Origin: Rhizophagus clarus
Lineage: Eukaryota; Glomeromycota; Glomeromycetes; Glomerales; Glomeraceae
NCBI GenBank assembly: GCA_015698045.1
Contig: BLAL01000252.1
Span: forward strand, 1,054,001-1,118,000
Direction of reading: 5' to 3'
Length of the DNA stretch: 64,000 nt
Shown here one piece after another: positions 35,513 to 47,384 of the stretch. Position numbers and translations under genes: made by a program. Positions within the stretch are counted from its first letter, which is position 1. Each line of letters starts with the position of its first letter. Under the pieces are notes generated by a model, which saw only the letters and a list, made by a program, of their open reading frames with translations, was not told the DNA's origin and did no database searches.

Positions 35513-38500
35513 CTAAGAAAAACCGTAATCATATTGTTGTAATTCCTCCTGCATCTATAAAACATAAATGGTTATTTAGAATCAAAGTTATTGAAGACAA
35601 AAAAAAAAAAAATCAGTGACATGTTTACTTGTATTAATTGACTCTTTAGTCTTGCATTATCTTCATTCAATAAATGTACTTGATAATCTTGTGTCTCAGT
35701 TTTCGGGAATGATGACTGTAAGACGGGAGACTTTGATCTATATAAATTTAAATTAATCATTATGTTCATAGCTTTTAATTCAAAATCATACTTACCTTGA
35801 TTTATCTTTATCCAATTGATCTAAAAAAAAAAAATATTTATTTAAATAATAAATTTTGTTACAAAGTTGCATAAAAAATGACCTACTAGTTATACTTCCA
35901 AAAATTGGAAATGATGGTATTTTGTCTTCATCGACATTGTTCAATGTTTGTCGAGACGATAAACCAAAATCGAACTGAAAAAATGTAAACGTTTAAAGCA
36001 CATAAACAAAAACCTATTAAATCATTAAATCGTTAAATTTTGAAATTTAACTTTACCTGTTTTGATTTGCTCGCATTAGAATTAAAACCTTTAGATGATG
36101 TTAATAACTCATCTGACGTCGAGATTCTTAAGCCAAAATTGGAATTATTACCTAAACCAAAATCTTTTTTATCTGATGTTGAAATACCTAGATCAAAATT
36201 GGTATTGGTATTATTATCAATATTATTTTGATAAGATTTTAACTTGTTCAGTGTTTGACGATCTTTTTCTTCAGCATTTAATGCAATAAGGGGTTTAAAA
36301 AATAATCTTTTTGCATTAATAATATTATAGCGATTAAAACTTTAAAAAATTCACCAGTTTGTCTTCCTTGAAGTTGGGATTCGAGAATTTCCATTTGTCG
36401 TTTCAAATACTTATTTTCATCCCGTACTTCTTCAAGTTTTTCCATTACAATATTGACAGACTTATTACCGGTTATTCCTACTAATTGATCATCTTTCTGT
36501 AGATGATAAGCATGTGATGTATTAGCCTAGAAAAAAGTTTTAATATTCATGACGTCTAATGTCAATCATTTTATTATCTCTCACCTCTCGAAGAAGACTT
36601 GCTTTTTCAGACTATAAATGAAATTCACAAATTAATCCAAATATAAATTTAATATTAAACAAAATTCTCGTTAGATACTAACTTCCGATTGAGCCAAGTC
36701 GCGTTGCACATTCTCTAACATTCGGGTTAGAGCTGGCGAAAAAAAAAAAAAAAAATTAATTTTAAAAAATCCTTATATCGAAGTAAAAATGCGATTAATT
36801 GATTGCATACTATCACATCGTCTTTCATAGTTCAAAAGTTCCGCTTTATATTGTTTAATTTCTTCTTCCAAAGTTTTCTGTAATTGTTGGGCTCTTCTAT
36901 CTCGTAGAAGTATTTCCATCCTGAAAAATCAAAACACATACAATGTTAAAGACATAATTCAATAAATAAATATATATAAATATATTTAGAAAAAAAAAAA
37001 CGAAATATCCTACTTTAAATTGTTACTCTCTTGGGACGTATTTCTTATAGTATTATCTAATTTTTGTTGTTGTTCCAGTGACTTACGGTAAGAATCCATC
37101 AAGATTTCTTTTTCTTGATCTTTTGTGATAATCAAATTATTCAAATATTTGACATGATTTTCCTTGTCTTCAAGCTTAGCAAGCAGTTGATTTCTATGCT
37201 TTGTTACCTAAAATTTTAATTTAATTTAATATTAAGATATATCCTTTAAAATATAAAAAATTTCATACCTCGGTAAATTGATTAAATATTTTATTCCCTC
37301 TCGTCACGTTTGTTATATCATCAAATGCTGAACCATATTGATCAGGATCCTGAAAGATCAATGAGATTAATGAGATTAAACTTTTTAAAGGATATTAGTT
37401 TAAATTAAACTAATAATAATACCCGAAAATCAGCAAGTAACTTATCACGTTCAATAATAATTCCGTCATTCTCCTTCTTTAAATTTTCGAAAGCTTTCTC
37501 GCGCTCTTGGAATCTATCCCTTATTGAACTTAATTCTTGTTCCATCCTTCGAATGAATTTTCTAGCTTCCTTGACTGCAATGTTTAGTGATTGTAAAATT
37601 CAATATAAAGTACCTACAAATTATTAATTAAGGTATAACCGACATAATCTAACCTTCCGCTTCTAAAGTTTCGTGTTTGTTTTCATCGTTAACTCTCGAC
37701 GATCGTTGCGACTCAAGATCTAACTTAAGATTAGCCATTTCATTTTCCGTTTTTTGTATGTTTTCCAAGGTTTGCTATTAATCGAAGATAAATTATTTTG
37801 TAAATTAAATAATCATTTAGCATAATTAATAATAATACTCACAGATGGCATCATCTTTAAATTCTGCAACTCTTGATTAACTTGATTATACATCAGCTCG
37901 AGTTTTTGACGATCATCAGAAATGGTCTTGATTTCTTCTCGTGCTTTGTTCAATTGTGAATTCACTTGGTCCATCTCCTTTCTACATTGATCGTGATTTT
38001 GCGTCTTCATAAAAAAAAGATTAAGTCATCGACTTGGAAATGTAGTCAAATATACACAATAATGATTAAAACTTACTGAGTAACATTGCGTTTGTAATTT
38101 TAGGTTAAGTTGCTTGTAAAGATCTTCGAAGTCATTCCTTTCCTTGGTTATGCTTGTAACTCGCTCCTTTTCAATATTTAATTGTGCTTTAATTCTTTCC
38201 AATTCCTTGTGAAATTGTTCAAATAACTATAAATAAAGAAAGATAATAAGTTATCAAGGGTTTAAATAATAATATTAGATTGCAAATAATATATTACATC
38301 ATTTTGTTCTTGTTTCAAAGACTCCAACTCCTCGGAGTACATATTCTCCTCATTTTCCATATTAGTTTGCATCATAACATTTTCGTTGTTCGGTGATTTT
38401 TTGAGCGGAACTTTAGGAATCTTTTGCGACTGGATATTTAAAGGCTTGGTTGAACCGCTACCCTCCACAGCGAATGTATATAAATTGCGTAATCTATCAG

Positions 38501-40776
38501 TTGTCGACTGAAGATCCTTCCTAAGTGATTCTATTTCATTACTAGCTTTATCTAATACTACTCTAAGCTGGTCATTTTCATTTGAAACATCTAGCAATAA
38601 AAAAAATTATGTATAAGTCTGGTATAACAAAAAATAAAAATCGATCGAATTATCACACTTACTTTCAAAATCAACTTTAAGTTGCCAAGTATTCGTTGAC
38701 TGACCCAATTCTTGCCGAGGTTCTTCTTCGTTATTACTTAAAATAGACGCCTATGAAATTTTTCGATTATTCAGAATAATGAGTTAATTTAACAAAATAT
38801 TTAAAAGTTCTTGACGTTACCCACCAAAATTCCTTTATAATTTAATTCATATGATTTTAATTGACGAAAAAATTTGATTAAGTAAATTTCTAAAATATCA
38901 TAATAATGCATAATTAGTCTTTAACAATTTTTACTTGTTTTCCGGGAATGCGTATCAGTTTCTCCCAATTCGTTAGATAAATGTTCTAATTTCTGCAATT
39001 CATTAAACAATTTAACGTTCTCTTCACGTGCATCTTGAAGTTCTTCTAAAATTTCCTGTTTTTCTTCTTCTACTTTTTTAATAACGTTCATTTTTTCTTT
39101 CTCAAGTTCTGATCTATCCTAATGAATATACAACAAGGGAATTAATCAAGGAGTTAATTAATTGTATCAAATTATATACCTGTTCTAATCCCATTATGTA
39201 TTCCTGCAAATATTCCAGTTGAGTCTCAAGCTGTTGAACTTTCGAATTTGCATCAGACGACGAAGGGACATCAAAATTTCCGGATCGCTTATTAATTAAT
39301 AATGATCCAAGACGCGCTATTTCTTTTTCGCGTGAAACTATTTGTTGTTGAAGATTTAGGATCTAATTGAAATGGGTTGAAATGGAAAATATTGACGATA
39401 TTAATATAGTATTAAGTTGCTAATTGAGTTGCTAATTAATTAAGTTAATTAGATCGCCAATTAGGTTGCCAATCAGGTTGCTAATCAGGTTGCTAATTAG
39501 GTTGCCAATTAGGTTGCTAATCAGGTTGCTAATTAGGTTGCTAATTAGGTTGCTAATCAGGTTGCTAATTAGGTTGCTAATCAGGTTGCTAATTAGGTTG
39601 CTAATTAGATTGCTAATCAGGTTGCTAATTAGGTTGCTAATCAGGTTGCTAATCAGGTTGCTAATCAGGTTGCTAATTAGGTTGCTAATCAGGTTGCCAA
39701 TTAGGTTGCCAATTAGGTTGCCAATCAGGTTGCTAATTAGGTTGCTAATTAAGTTGCTTAATTAAAAAGTTTAACAAAAAGCACCTGTTCCTGAAGATTT
39801 TTTTCTTTATCCGATAATTTTTTATTTGATTGTTCAAGTTCCCTAATTATTTTCTGGCATTGCTGTACGATATCTACTACATGAGGATCCTGCGGAGTTA
39901 ATACATCAAAATCTTTCGACATAGGATCTTGTAAACGCGTAAATTAAATTAAATTAAGATGCGAAAATTGAGACGCGTAAATTAGATTTTACTCGAAAAA
40001 AAAAGGATGTTACTAACCTAGAAATTCTTCCCTTTCAATACTCTCAAAAACGAATTCTAAAGGACCATTTATATTTAGATCCATTATTATTTTAATAAAG
40101 GAAAAGGACGCGTAAAAAATCACGTATTTTTTGTGAAGATGCATTTTTTTTTTTTTTTTTTATTCTCTCACCTTTTCCACTGGTGATATTAGTATCGTTA
40201 TAAATTAATAATAATTCTTCGATTTTTTTTTTTTCAGTTACAAGTTTTTTTTCCGCTAGTTGAGTTTGTATTAAATATTGAGAATTTAAAAATTTCAAAT
40301 CCGCGTTCTCCTTTTCATATTTTCGAATTAAAAATTTATTTTTTGAATGTTCTTTATTACAAACATCAGCTTTTTGAATCAAATCAGCGTGAAGTTGATT
40401 ATTTTCTTTTGTTACGGCTGCAAGTGACCGTTTAAGAGGTTCAACCTTTTTTTTTTTTTTAAAAAAAAAAAAGAGAGAAAAAAGAATATATTAATATTAC
40501 GATAAAAAAAAAAAAAAATACATAAAAATCATTAATAATAAAGAATTTAAACTAAACTTGACAGTGGAAGTCCCATCTCTCTTTTTCAACTTTCTGAGAA
40601 TGAGCGTGTAATATTTGATAATTTTCCGTGATAGTATATAAACCATTTAAAAGTTTTTTTATTAATGGTATCGACTCTGAAGTGAAATTTTCATGATAGT
40701 CAAGTTTTATAAGGTGTTGTTTAAGTTCATTATATTCTAAAGAAATATCATTATTTATAATATTTTCTTGAAACAT
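35513..40776 (-). CDS. CEP135/Bld10-like centriole coiled-coil protein
   Basis: I reconstruct 24 exons, all GT-AG and in phase, giving 1060 residues (human CEP135 is about 1140). From 5': 40776-40558, 40445-40172, 40056-40018, 39927-39785, 39362-39180, 39118-38935, 38889-38825, 38750-38663, 38590-38298, 38226-38077, 38004-37843, 37774-37654, 37574-37423, 37349-37269, 37207-37014, 36920-36811, 36732-36683, 36611-36585, 36526-36355, 36268-36057, 35975-35888, 35820-35796, 35737-35629, 35554-35513. The N-terminus follows the CEP135 pattern: L..L.Y...FT.ES.PL..KLL..L..T, then KVEKERWDF, VEPLK, TKENNQLH.DLI, ADLKFLNSQY, then DPHVVDIVQQCQ and EIARLGSLL. Most of the rest is coiled coil. CEP135/Bld10 builds the cartwheel-to-microtubule link of centrioles and basal bodies. 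Weak alternative: the related TSGA10. The smallest exons are 25-42 bases. Confidence 0.75.
39431..39760. repeat. 12-base intronic minisatellite, about 27 copies
   Basis: The unit AGGTTGCTAATT, with C/T variants at the fifth base from the end of each core and CCAATT variants, repeats tandemly through the fourth intron (39784-39363) of the CEP135-like gene. Because the unit is a multiple of three, the plus strand reads as a spurious LLIR/LPIR repeat protein. Confidence 0.9.
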
Positions 40777-40968
40777 TATTTTTTACGGTTCGTAAAATTT
40801 TGGTTACAGGTAAAAAAAAAAATTGATGTTAGGGAAAATCCATTGGAAAATTTCTTACCACTCTACCCTCGGACGCAGGGTGATATTTATCTGTTATCTG
40901 ATAATTGTTATGTCACATTATCACGTGATAGCGGCGTTTAAATTTATCTGAAGAACACGATTTTTTTT
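40777..40968. other. Upstream region of the CEP135-like gene
   Basis: Short AT-rich stretch with an ATCACGTGAT palindrome at 40920-40929. No gene is seen. Confidence 0.4.
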
Positions 40969-41267
40969 TGTGGTCCGATCTCTATTTGGTACGCCCCGGC
41001 AGGTACGATGATTTTCTGCGACGAAATTTTGTACGTATTTCAGCGCTGATAAAAATTTTTTAATTAGCAAATTTGCAAAAAACTGAAAAAACTGGGTGCG
41101 ATCACATGAATAGATTTTTCTTTGATTGGTTTAAGGTCATGTGATTTAACACATCATCCTAAAATTCGCGAAAATCTGCGGTTAGCAAATTTAATATCCG
41201 ACAAATCTGCGGATTTCCGGATTTCTGCAATCGCCATCCCTGCGCCCGGCCAGGGATCAGACCACTG
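40969..41267. mobile_element. Candidate MITE, about 300 bases
   Basis: The left end TGGTCCGATCTCT (40971-40983) is matched in inverted orientation by AGGGATCAGACCA (41252-41264), 11 of 13 bases. Both ends continue into GC-rich CCGGC/GCCGG sequence unlike the AT-rich surroundings. The interior has repeated TCTGCGG/TTCGCG phrases and no open frame. I see no clear target-site duplication. It resembles a non-autonomous DNA transposon; a class cannot be given. Confidence 0.5.
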
Positions 41268-41607
41268 GTCGCCGCAGTGCTTTATTTAATTTCCGAACGG
41301 AAGTTATAAAGTATAAACAACGCGAATGCTTTCATCACGTGACAATGTGACATAAAAAACCTCATCCCTGAAAAACATGCACGTGAATTACATCTCTTTT
41401 CGAATTTATTTGTTTATTTATGCACTCAAAACTCATTTAAATTACCGCAGCAAGACCATACTTGCTACTTTAATCGGAACATTTTATCCGTGATTTTTTA
41501 ATATTAAAAAATGCACAATACATGAACCCTTCACCTTTTTTTTCCCACCTTTTTTTTTTTTTTTTTTTTTACCCTTGCTCCTTTTCTTTTCTTTTCTTTT
41601 CCTTTTG

Positions 41608-41641
<34 letters not shown>

Positions 41642-41643
41642 CA

Positions 41644-43173
41644 ATGGTGGTTCAAGATTTTTCTCACATACCTAACGAATGTTTACAAGAAATATTAAAA
41701 CATATAGATGAGAATGATACAAAAACGTTATATTCATCATTATTGGTAAACCGATTATGGTGTTTAAATAGTGTTTCAATACTTTGGAAAAATCCTTTTA
41801 AAATTCAAAAAAAAGAGAAAATCTCTTATAAAATACTTTTAACTTTATTATCTTATTATTATTATAATAATAAGGATAATGAAGGAGAAGAAGAAGGGCC
41901 TATTAAAAAATCTTTAAAAGAATTAAATATTTATAATAATAAAAAAATGTCAACAATTTTTGATTACCCTTATTTTATTAAAAAACTTGATCTTACAAAT
42001 ATGTTACAAATGATATTTTATCTTAATGAAGATAAAGATATTAATTTAAATAATTCATCAATTTATCAAATTATTTGGAATACAATTATTTTTAATTCCA
42101 ATATTGAAACTCTTATTATAAACACTGTTGATTACCCCAAATTTTCAAAATATTTTAAACTTTTCTTTAAAATTCCTGAAACAAAGAAATGTTTTTCTAA
42201 ATTGAAAAGTTTAACATTAAGATTAAAATCACAAGATTTCCTATTTTTAAGTGGATTAATTGAATGTATAAATGATCAAATTAAAGATCTTGAATTAGAA
42301 TTACAATCAAAATCCACTCATATTAATTCAAATTTTATTATTAATTTGATTAATTTACAAAAAAATTTTGAAAGTTTTCGTTATAAAGATAATTCCGGAA
42401 TTTTACTTATTTATCCAATCATATTGAAATTAAAGGATCATTCTCATTCTATAGAAAGATTATTTTTAGAACAACGTTGTAATATTGATGTTAACCTTTT
42501 TAGTAATTTTGAAAATTTTTCTAATTTACAAGAATTAAGTTTTAGAAATTTTGATTTTGGAGGAAATCATGAAATATTTACAATTATTAAATTTCCAAAA
42601 TTAAAATCTTTAAGTTTTGATTGGATTACATCAAGAACTCAACAACATTTAGCTTATGTTTCCGAACCAATGATTAAATTTATACAAAATCATGCTGTGA
42701 ATTTGGAACATCTTAGTATGAAAGTAGTAGATGTAATTATGAGGGATACTTTTAAAATGATTTCAATTTGTTGTTCAAATTTAAAATCTTTTTCTTGTTT
42801 TACTACTGATCAAAATGATATGATATTCATTTATTCAATATTTAAAAATAATCCTCATTTAAAATCAATTGATCTTTGTATAATGTTTCCAATTAGAAAT
42901 TCTAATCTTTCGGTTCTTGCCAAAGAAATTCCTGAGTCCATTAATAATATTGCTATTGGTTATAGTACTTTAGGAAAAGTAAATATCAGTATTTTTTTAA
43001 GAAATTTAAAATGTGATAAATTGAAATCTTTCAAATTTAATTGGCAAAGCCAAAAGAATGTGGATATTACTGAAATGATAAAAGAGATTTCGAAAGATAA
43101 GGGATGGACTCTTAAGGGATGCGAACTTGGGCCTGCTCAATATCAGCTTACTTATACAATAACATGGGAATAA
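41644..43173 (+). CDS. F-box protein with degenerate leucine-rich repeats
   Basis: A single exon of 509 residues. I place the start at 41644 (MVVQDFSHIP), because the longer frame from 41575 would add only a translated poly-T/poly-A run. Residues 5-45 form an F-box (IPNECLQEILKHID..DTKTLYSSLLVNRLWC), the Skp1-binding helix set. The remainder is a series of L-x-x-L-x-L strands and helices (LKSLTLRLKS, LEHLSMKV, NLKSFSCF, HLKSIDLCI) typical of divergent LRR substrate-binding domains. Such proteins are substrate adaptors of SCF ubiquitin ligases, and the family is hugely expanded in Glomeromycotina. The 5' leader is an extreme T-run followed by an A-run directly before the ATG. The substrate is unknown. 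Confidence 0.85.
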   Translation: MVVQDFSHIPNECLQEILKHIDENDTKTLYSSLLVNRLWCLNSVSILWKNPFKIQKKEKISYKILLTLLSYYYYNNKDNEGEEEGPIKKSLKELNIYNNKKMSTIFDYPYFIKKLDLTNMLQMIFYLNEDKDINLNNSSIYQIIWNTIIFNSNIETLIINTVDYPKFSKYFKLFFKIPETKKCFSKLKSLTLRLKSQDFLFLSGLIECINDQIKDLELELQSKSTHINSNFIINLINLQKNFESFRYKDNSGILLIYPIILKLKDHSHSIERLFLEQRCNIDVNLFSNFENFSNLQELSFRNFDFGGNHEIFTIIKFPKLKSLSFDWITSRTQQHLAYVSEPMIKFIQNHAVNLEHLSMKVVDVIMRDTFKMISICCSNLKSFSCFTTDQNDMIFIYSIFKNNPHLKSIDLCIMFPIRNSNLSVLAKEIPESINNIAIGYSTLGKVNISIFLRNLKCDKLKSFKFNWQSQKNVDITEMIKEISKDKGWTLKGCELGPAQYQLTYTITWE

Positions 43174-43870
43174 TATCATTCGCAACAAGAATGCTATCTA
43201 TTTATAAGTTTACCTTTTTTTATAAGTCCACCTTTTTATAAGTTCGACTTATAAGTTCACCTATTTATAAGTTTCACTTTCTTTTTTATCAAATCTAAAT
43301 TAATTTTCCCTTTTTTATCAAGAATTATTCCACCTTTTTCTATCAAGAAATCGAATTTTTCTATCAGAATTTTTATAAATTTCGCGCATAATTTGAACAC
43401 TAGAATATGTCTTATTAACAACTAATTATAGAATGAATGTATTTTACGCTATCAGATAAAAGAAATCAGGATTTTTCACGTGCTTCGTCAATTATACTTG
43501 TTGAAATAAGGCATTGATTGTCTTTCTGTTGTGAGGACGGTGATTGGGGATTAAAAATATTAGATATTGCGTTATTATTATATGATTGCGTTATTATTAT
43601 ATCTGGATCAGGTATTTTAGAAAACATTATCTTTCATATGTGTATATCCACTATCTTGTATCAAGTATCTTCAAGTAATTGATTTAGAATCTAACATATC
43701 CGTGGATGATATATCAATTTTTTTTTTTTTTTTTTTTTACAAATTTTTTTTTTATGAAACCATTTTTTTTTTCTTCTTCTTCATATAGTTATAAACTTAA
43801 AAAATACAACAAAAAAAAAAAATAAAAAAAAATGAATGAATAAATATATGTACATATTATAAATTATTTA
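43174..43870. other. Intergenic, F-box and NAMPT 3' ends
   Basis: Convergent 3' regions. Near 43199-43275 the phrase TTTATAAGTT.ACCTTTTT recurs four or five times in the F-box 3' UTR. Two TTGCGTTATTATTATAT copies stand side by side near 43567-43601. No gene is seen. Confidence 0.5.
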
Positions 43871-46210
43871 TCAATTCTTTTGATTCTCCTTGATCTCCTG
43901 TATAACTTTTTCAATTTTAACCTTAAGTTCAGGGCTAATGTTATCATATGAGCGTGGTAAAGCTGGCCATTCTTTTGCAACACGTTTCCTAATGGTATCA
44001 AAATCTTCCCATTCACACGTTTTACCATAATCATAAACAACTTTTAATAAATTATCAGGATCATTCTCTAAACAATTTTCTTTTGGATAAACGATCGGAA
44101 CCTAAAATAATAATAAAATATAAATCAGTATAAAATATCGTTTGTTAAAATATTTAAAACATATAATAATACTGACTCCTTCCCCATTCTTTTTAACGGC
44201 GAATTCACCCGGCAAACTGATTTTTCCAGTATCTGTTTTTGGCGTCTTCATGATATCCCTATTTATTATTATTGATTGGATATTAGATATAATTTACAAA
44301 ATTTTTTGTCCTTATGAACGAACACATACCTTGCTACTCCATCGCTATGGGTAACATGACTAAGTTTGGTAGCAAAACTCATAGTATCACGATTAAGTTT
44401 TTGCAATAAACCACCACCCATACCAAATGCAACATTTTGAGCAGCGTAACCGGCCTCTTTTACTGCGTTCAGAATAGCTTCCAAACTCTCAATAGTAATA
44501 GCATCACCTTGGATGACACCAGATCCACGTAACAATTTATACCCTTTTTTATTAACATCGCTACCAAACACTTTATCCGCGGCTCTATTAATAAATTAAA
44601 TGTTAATAAAATTGATCCAAAATTGATAGATTTCATGTAAATATAATTATTACAATTACTTTAGAGCCATTAAGACAGCTTCAACTGGATCCCCACTGTC
44701 AGGTCTTAACACCATGAATCCACCTTTATCAACTTTATGTTTGGAAATTGAAGGAAGTATGTTGTCCAATGCATTGGAATAATCATAAGTATCCATCACA
44801 CATGAAAACAGTCCAGAGCCATATTGATCAATCTCTCGTAGAATAGCATCCTTTAAAGATTCAATCAAGAGATTAAAATCATATAATCATAAATATAATT
44901 ATAATATGTATATGTAATATATTCACATACTCTTTCTGTTTTGTGAGCCGTCATGACCGAGTGCTCAGTTGCCGGAATTGAGGTGCCAATAGGGTTACCA
45001 TTATTCAATACAAATTGGACATAATAAGCAGCACTCATGGTATCTGTTCCAGAAAAATTCAACTAAATTATATAAGAGAAATTTTTAGTGATCTATTTAG
45101 AATATGGGTTTGGATAATCAAGGAATTCAAATACAAACCAAATGAGCTGAACCACCAATAACTGCCTGCTCAATACAAGTGGTTCCTCGAAATCCAAAAT
45201 CATGCAGACGACTAAATCATGATTTCAAGTTATAGTTTTATCCGTGAAATGATTATGATAATGTGTTACTAATTACGATAACGTGTACCTTTCCAATGTC
45301 CAGTATCCATCATCATCAACTGTTTCTTGGTAAGCTTTTTCTATTCGATCACGTGCGCGACGCGATTGAGTTGCAACTGTTGTTGGATACTTTAAATGGA
45401 TAAGAATTAACACGGGTAATTATGATATTCATCCCGAAATTTTTTCAACAATACTTACCCAAACCATAGTAATTATGGTTTCCAAATACGTAACCAACGA
45501 AGAATATTCATCCTTGGCTGTGATCTGAAAAACTGGAGTATGCGCATGACATGAAGTACCTTCTGGTAAAGCTTCAATCTTTACCGGAAAATATCCATCA
45601 TTTTCTTCAATAAACTAAAGATTAATGATAAGTTAATTTCTAATTCTGATATTGGAATATACATATTTATTCTTTTTTTTTTTTTTTTACCTTTAGAAAC
45701 AAATGTTTAGGGAATGGAAACGGTGTAAATCCAGCATTATGAGTTGAAAAAAACTTTTCTGCCAATTCTACATCCTTTTTAGTCCATTTAATAGCAATGT
45801 AATGTTCAATTCTTTTTTTTTTACATTCATTTATAATTACGTGGAGATCAAGTCAAATTTGTTAAAAAAATATATATGTGTACAGATTCAATTTTTTTTA
45901 TTGACAAATCAAATATGTTTAAAATGAATTTACATGTATCGGATTCCATAGAATAAAACACGCGTATCCTCTTTATCACTATTATAACCTTTTCTAAACT
46001 CTCCATATGCAACACTCTATAATATATATATATATATATACATATATAAATAATAATAAATAATTATCATTATCAATTTTTTTATTAATAAAAAAACAAA
46101 AAAAGGAAAGTACGTGTATGCACCTTTTTTGCTTCAGGAAATAAGAGAGAGTGGGACGGTTTATAAGAGTCAGCCATAACCAAAAGCGGAATACCGAGAA
46201 AGCCGGACAT
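43871..46210 (-). CDS. NAMPT: Nicotinamide phosphoribosyltransferase
   Basis: Eleven exons (46210-46124, 46016-45934, 45811-45691, 45614-45459, 45389-45289, 45211-45139, 45062-44931, 44850-44660, 44584-44330, 44258-44177, 44101-43871) give 503 residues in phase. It makes nicotinamide mononucleotide from nicotinamide and PRPP, the NAD salvage step. Family landmarks are all present: MADSYKPSH near the start, FPVKIEALPEG, VFQITA, the YPTTVAT segment, LHDFGFRG, the active-site loop FSGTDTM (Asp), PATEHSVM (the catalytic, phosphorylatable His), MVLRPDSGDPVE, a GVIQGD block and GMGGGLLQKLNRD. The length is close to animal and bacterial enzymes (about 490). Most studied fungi recycle nicotinamide through nicotinamidase instead, so this enzyme is less expected. 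Exons are small and the introns spliceosomal, so it is a genuine nuclear gene. Confidence 0.93.
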
Positions 46211-46802
46211 ATTTCTTTCTTATTATGTTTAAGTTTATGAATTTACTTACAGCCTGTTTGCATAAATATAAAAAGGTTTGAATGTGAGAAAAAACTTAGG
46301 TAGTTCAAACCCTTCTTTTGAAAAATATTTATTTACCTGCAAAAGGTTGATACTTTTGAAACGCCACGCGTACCCTTTTTATAATTTTTTAAGTGGGAAA
46401 ATTTACGTTAAAAATAATAATATGATTCTTATTTTTTTCATTTACAACTTTTCTCTATCGTTACATTAAATCCATATTTGGGATTTTCATAAAGGATCAT
46501 ATGTTTGTAAAAGTTTTGACTAAAGTTGATATGGTTATGATTCACCTACTTTTTCATTATTATGCGAACTTATTGTACTTATTGTCTGGCCAATCATCGT
46601 TCGCTATATACGCTTACGTAGATCTTTGAGGATAGATGCTGCGCGTAAATTTATCCCCACATTTGGTGATGCGGATGTGTTAATAATACGACGCCATGAC
46701 TTATGTCACAGCTAATACAAAGGTCAATCAATCATATATTATTATATTACGACAATAAATACAACCGCATATTCAGAACACAAGAGCATAACAGATAAGA
46801 AA
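46211..46802. other. Intergenic between divergent NAMPT and small gene
   Basis: About 590 bases expected to contain both promoters. It has a somewhat GC-richer patch at 46600-46700. The plus-strand frame at 46278-46469 has no supporting feature. Confidence 0.45.
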
Positions 46803-47384
46803 ATGTTTGACCTAATTAATGTAACTTTCCGAGCATTTAAAGCCTCAAAATCCTTATCCTATATTTACAAGAAATCAAATCCAATTTCTTATCATGTTAC
46901 AGCATATTCCTATATTTACAAGAAATCAAATTCAATTCCTTATCATGTTACAACATATTCAATTGCATCACCATCTTTTAAACAACAAAAAGAACCCTTG
47001 GGCGGAACTACAGATGCAGATGAGTCAGATCAATTAACGGATCAAAAACCCATTCTAGCACTTCCTGAACATTCCGAAGAAGTCATTAAAGAATCTGAGA
47101 AAGATGATGCAAAAAAAAGAGGCTCAGACTATAATTACAAATTAAGAAATCTGGGACCTGTGGTAATTAATGAAGATGGAAGCGCTGGCATCATTAACAA
47201 TTGGTAAGTATTATTATTCTATTCTCCCACTTATTTTAGTGGCTTATGGATCTAAAATAGCTTTATTATTATTAATAATATAAGGCATGAAATGACAGAT
47301 CTTCAAAGGGAGAATGTTCGTAAAATAGTTTTAACAAGGAATCGTAAAAGATTGGAAGCTTTAAAAAAGAAAGAAAAGGATTAA
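46803..47384 (+). CDS. Small, probably mitochondrial protein with GPVVINEDG..NW motif
   Basis: Two exons (46803-47203, 47285-47384) give 166 residues. The N-terminus has little acidic charge and several Lys/Arg, which suggests a mitochondrial presequence (inference). Residues 20-53 are two tandem 17-residue copies of YIYKKSNPISYHVTAYS. An acidic, Pro/Asp-rich middle follows. The conserved part is at the end: NLGPVVINEDGSAGIINNW, HEMTDLQRENV, then RNRKRLEALKKKEKD. I recall similar short C-terminal segments (GP.V.N.DG....I.NW..M...E......L..RN..RL) in other fungal and plant organelle proteins, but I cannot name the family or function. The intron splits the Trp codon of the motif. Confidence 0.75.
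46860..46961 (+). repeat. In-frame 51-base tandem duplication inside a gene
   Basis: TATATTTACAAGAAATCAAA begins at 46860 and again at 46911, exactly 51 bases (17 codons) apart. The two units differ at about five positions, so the duplication is fairly recent and preserves the reading frame. Confidence 0.85.

Noticed and set aside
39466..39765. Open frame encoding 99 residues of LLIR/LPIR repeats
   Set aside because: It is the translation of the 12-base minisatellite inside an intron of the CEP135-like gene on the other strand.
41575..41643. Upstream start for the F-box protein
   Set aside because: The extra residues come from a T-run and an A-run; the ATG at 41644 leads straight into the F-box.
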